A DNA stretch of 5,999 nt, taken from the NCBI GenBank assembly GCA_031253875.1, contig JAIRVN010000124.1, positions 1 to 5,999 on the forward strand, written 5' to 3'. How positions within the stretch are numbered: the stretch's first letter is position 1; each line of letters begins with the position of its first letter. This document shows, piece after piece, positions 5,664-5,999 of this stretch. Source of the stretch: Deltaproteobacteria bacterium. GTDB taxonomy: Bacteria > Desulfobacterota > Desulfovibrionia > Desulfovibrionales > Desulfovibrionaceae. The notes under the pieces are model-generated. The model was not told the DNA's origin. It searched no databases and was given only the letters and a program-made list of their open reading frames with translations. Made by a program: the position numbers and the translations under genes.

Positions 5664-5999
5664 CTTTCAGTATCGGTATCGTCGGTTTGCCCAATGTCGG
5701 CAAATCCACGCTTTTCAACGCGCTTACCAAGGCCCGGAACGCCCAGACGGCCAATTATCCATTTTGCACCATCGAACCCAACAAGGCCACGGTGGCCGTG
5801 CCGGACACACGTTTGCACACGCTCGCGAAGCTGGCGCGTCTCCAGAAAACTGTGCCCGCGACCGTCGATTTTTACGACATCGCGGGACTGGTGCGCGGCG
5901 CCAGCAAGGGGGAAGGTCTGGGCAACCGTTTTCTGGCCCATATCCGCGAATGCGCGGTACTCATCCATGTGGTGCGCTGTTTTGAGGATGACGCCATCG
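5660..5999 (+). CDS. ychF: redox-regulated ATPase YchF (OLA1-type), 5' part
   Basis: First 113 residues of YchF/OLA1, an Obg-related P-loop NTPase that prefers ATP and associates with the ribosome, linked to translation and oxidative stress responses. Visible are the P-loop GLPNVGKST (9-17), the switch I region [10 protein letters not shown] (32-41), VPDTRL, and switch II DIAGL (73-77) running into [20 protein letters not shown] and HVVRCFED, all near-identical to the family. The family is about 365 residues, so roughly two thirds, including the specificity motif and the TGS domain, lies beyond the right edge. The start ATG overlaps the glycosyltransferase stop as ATGA, with GGAG at 5647-5650 about 9 bases upstream, which suggests coupled translation. 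The frame stays open to the end of the window. Confidence 0.96.
   Translation, partial: MTFSIGIVGLPNVGKSTLFNALTKARNAQTANYPFCTIEPNKATVAVPDTRLHTLAKLARLQKTVPATVDFYDIAGLVRGASKGEGLGNRFLAHIRECAVLIHVVRCFEDDAI

Noticed and set aside
4788..5968. Minus-strand open frames (4788-5459, 4996-5754, 5399-5968) opposite the glycosyltransferase and ychF
   Set aside because: No motifs. They overlap each other and two well-supported plus-strand genes; shadows of GC-rich coding.

Overview
The window looks like ordinary chromosome from a free-living, signal-rich bacterium. It holds two signalling genes, then housekeeping genes, and I see no phage, transposon, CRISPR or RNA gene. The CheV sequence, the high GC of most of the window and the gene mix suggest a Desulfovibrionaceae-like deltaproteobacterium (Desulfovibrio or a relative). 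That assignment is from recall of protein style, not from a search, and is tentative.

Layout. (1) From the left edge to 1613, plus strand: a c-di-GMP protein with a degenerate GGDEF domain and an intact EAL domain. Its 5' end probably lies outside the window, and it is much more AT-rich than the rest. (2) A 129-bp gap (1614-1742) with a near-palindrome and short direct repeats. (3) 1743-2693, plus: cheV, a CheW-receiver coupling protein. (4) Converging on it, sharing the four bases TTAA as overlapping stop codons, is a minus-strand run read from right to left: an unrecognised 163-residue protein (4530-4039), 5-formyltetrahydrofolate cyclo-ligase (4017-3430) and a PgeF/YfiH laccase-domain protein (3439-2690). 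Spacings of 21 bp and -10 bp suggest one operon. (5) A 116-bp divergent promoter region (4531-4646). (6) Plus strand: a GT-B (GT4-type) glycosyltransferase (4647-5663), then ychF, which starts in an ATGA overlap at 5660 and runs off the right edge.

How the genes work together. The first two genes both concern the switch between motility and sessile life: c-di-GMP breakdown and chemoreceptor-kinase coupling. They share orientation but are separated by a gap and differ sharply in base composition, so co-regulation is not shown. Two of the three minus-strand genes belong to families linked to metabolite repair (recycling of 5-formyl-THF, and removal of faulty peptidoglycan precursors). The third is of unknown function. 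The glycosyltransferase is translationally coupled to the ribosome-associated ATPase YchF.

I found no convincing new system. The points most worth a second look are the inactive-looking GGDEF paired with a complete EAL site, the repeats ahead of cheV, the convergent stop overlap with a 9-bp inverted repeat beside it, and the unknown first gene of the minus-strand operon.
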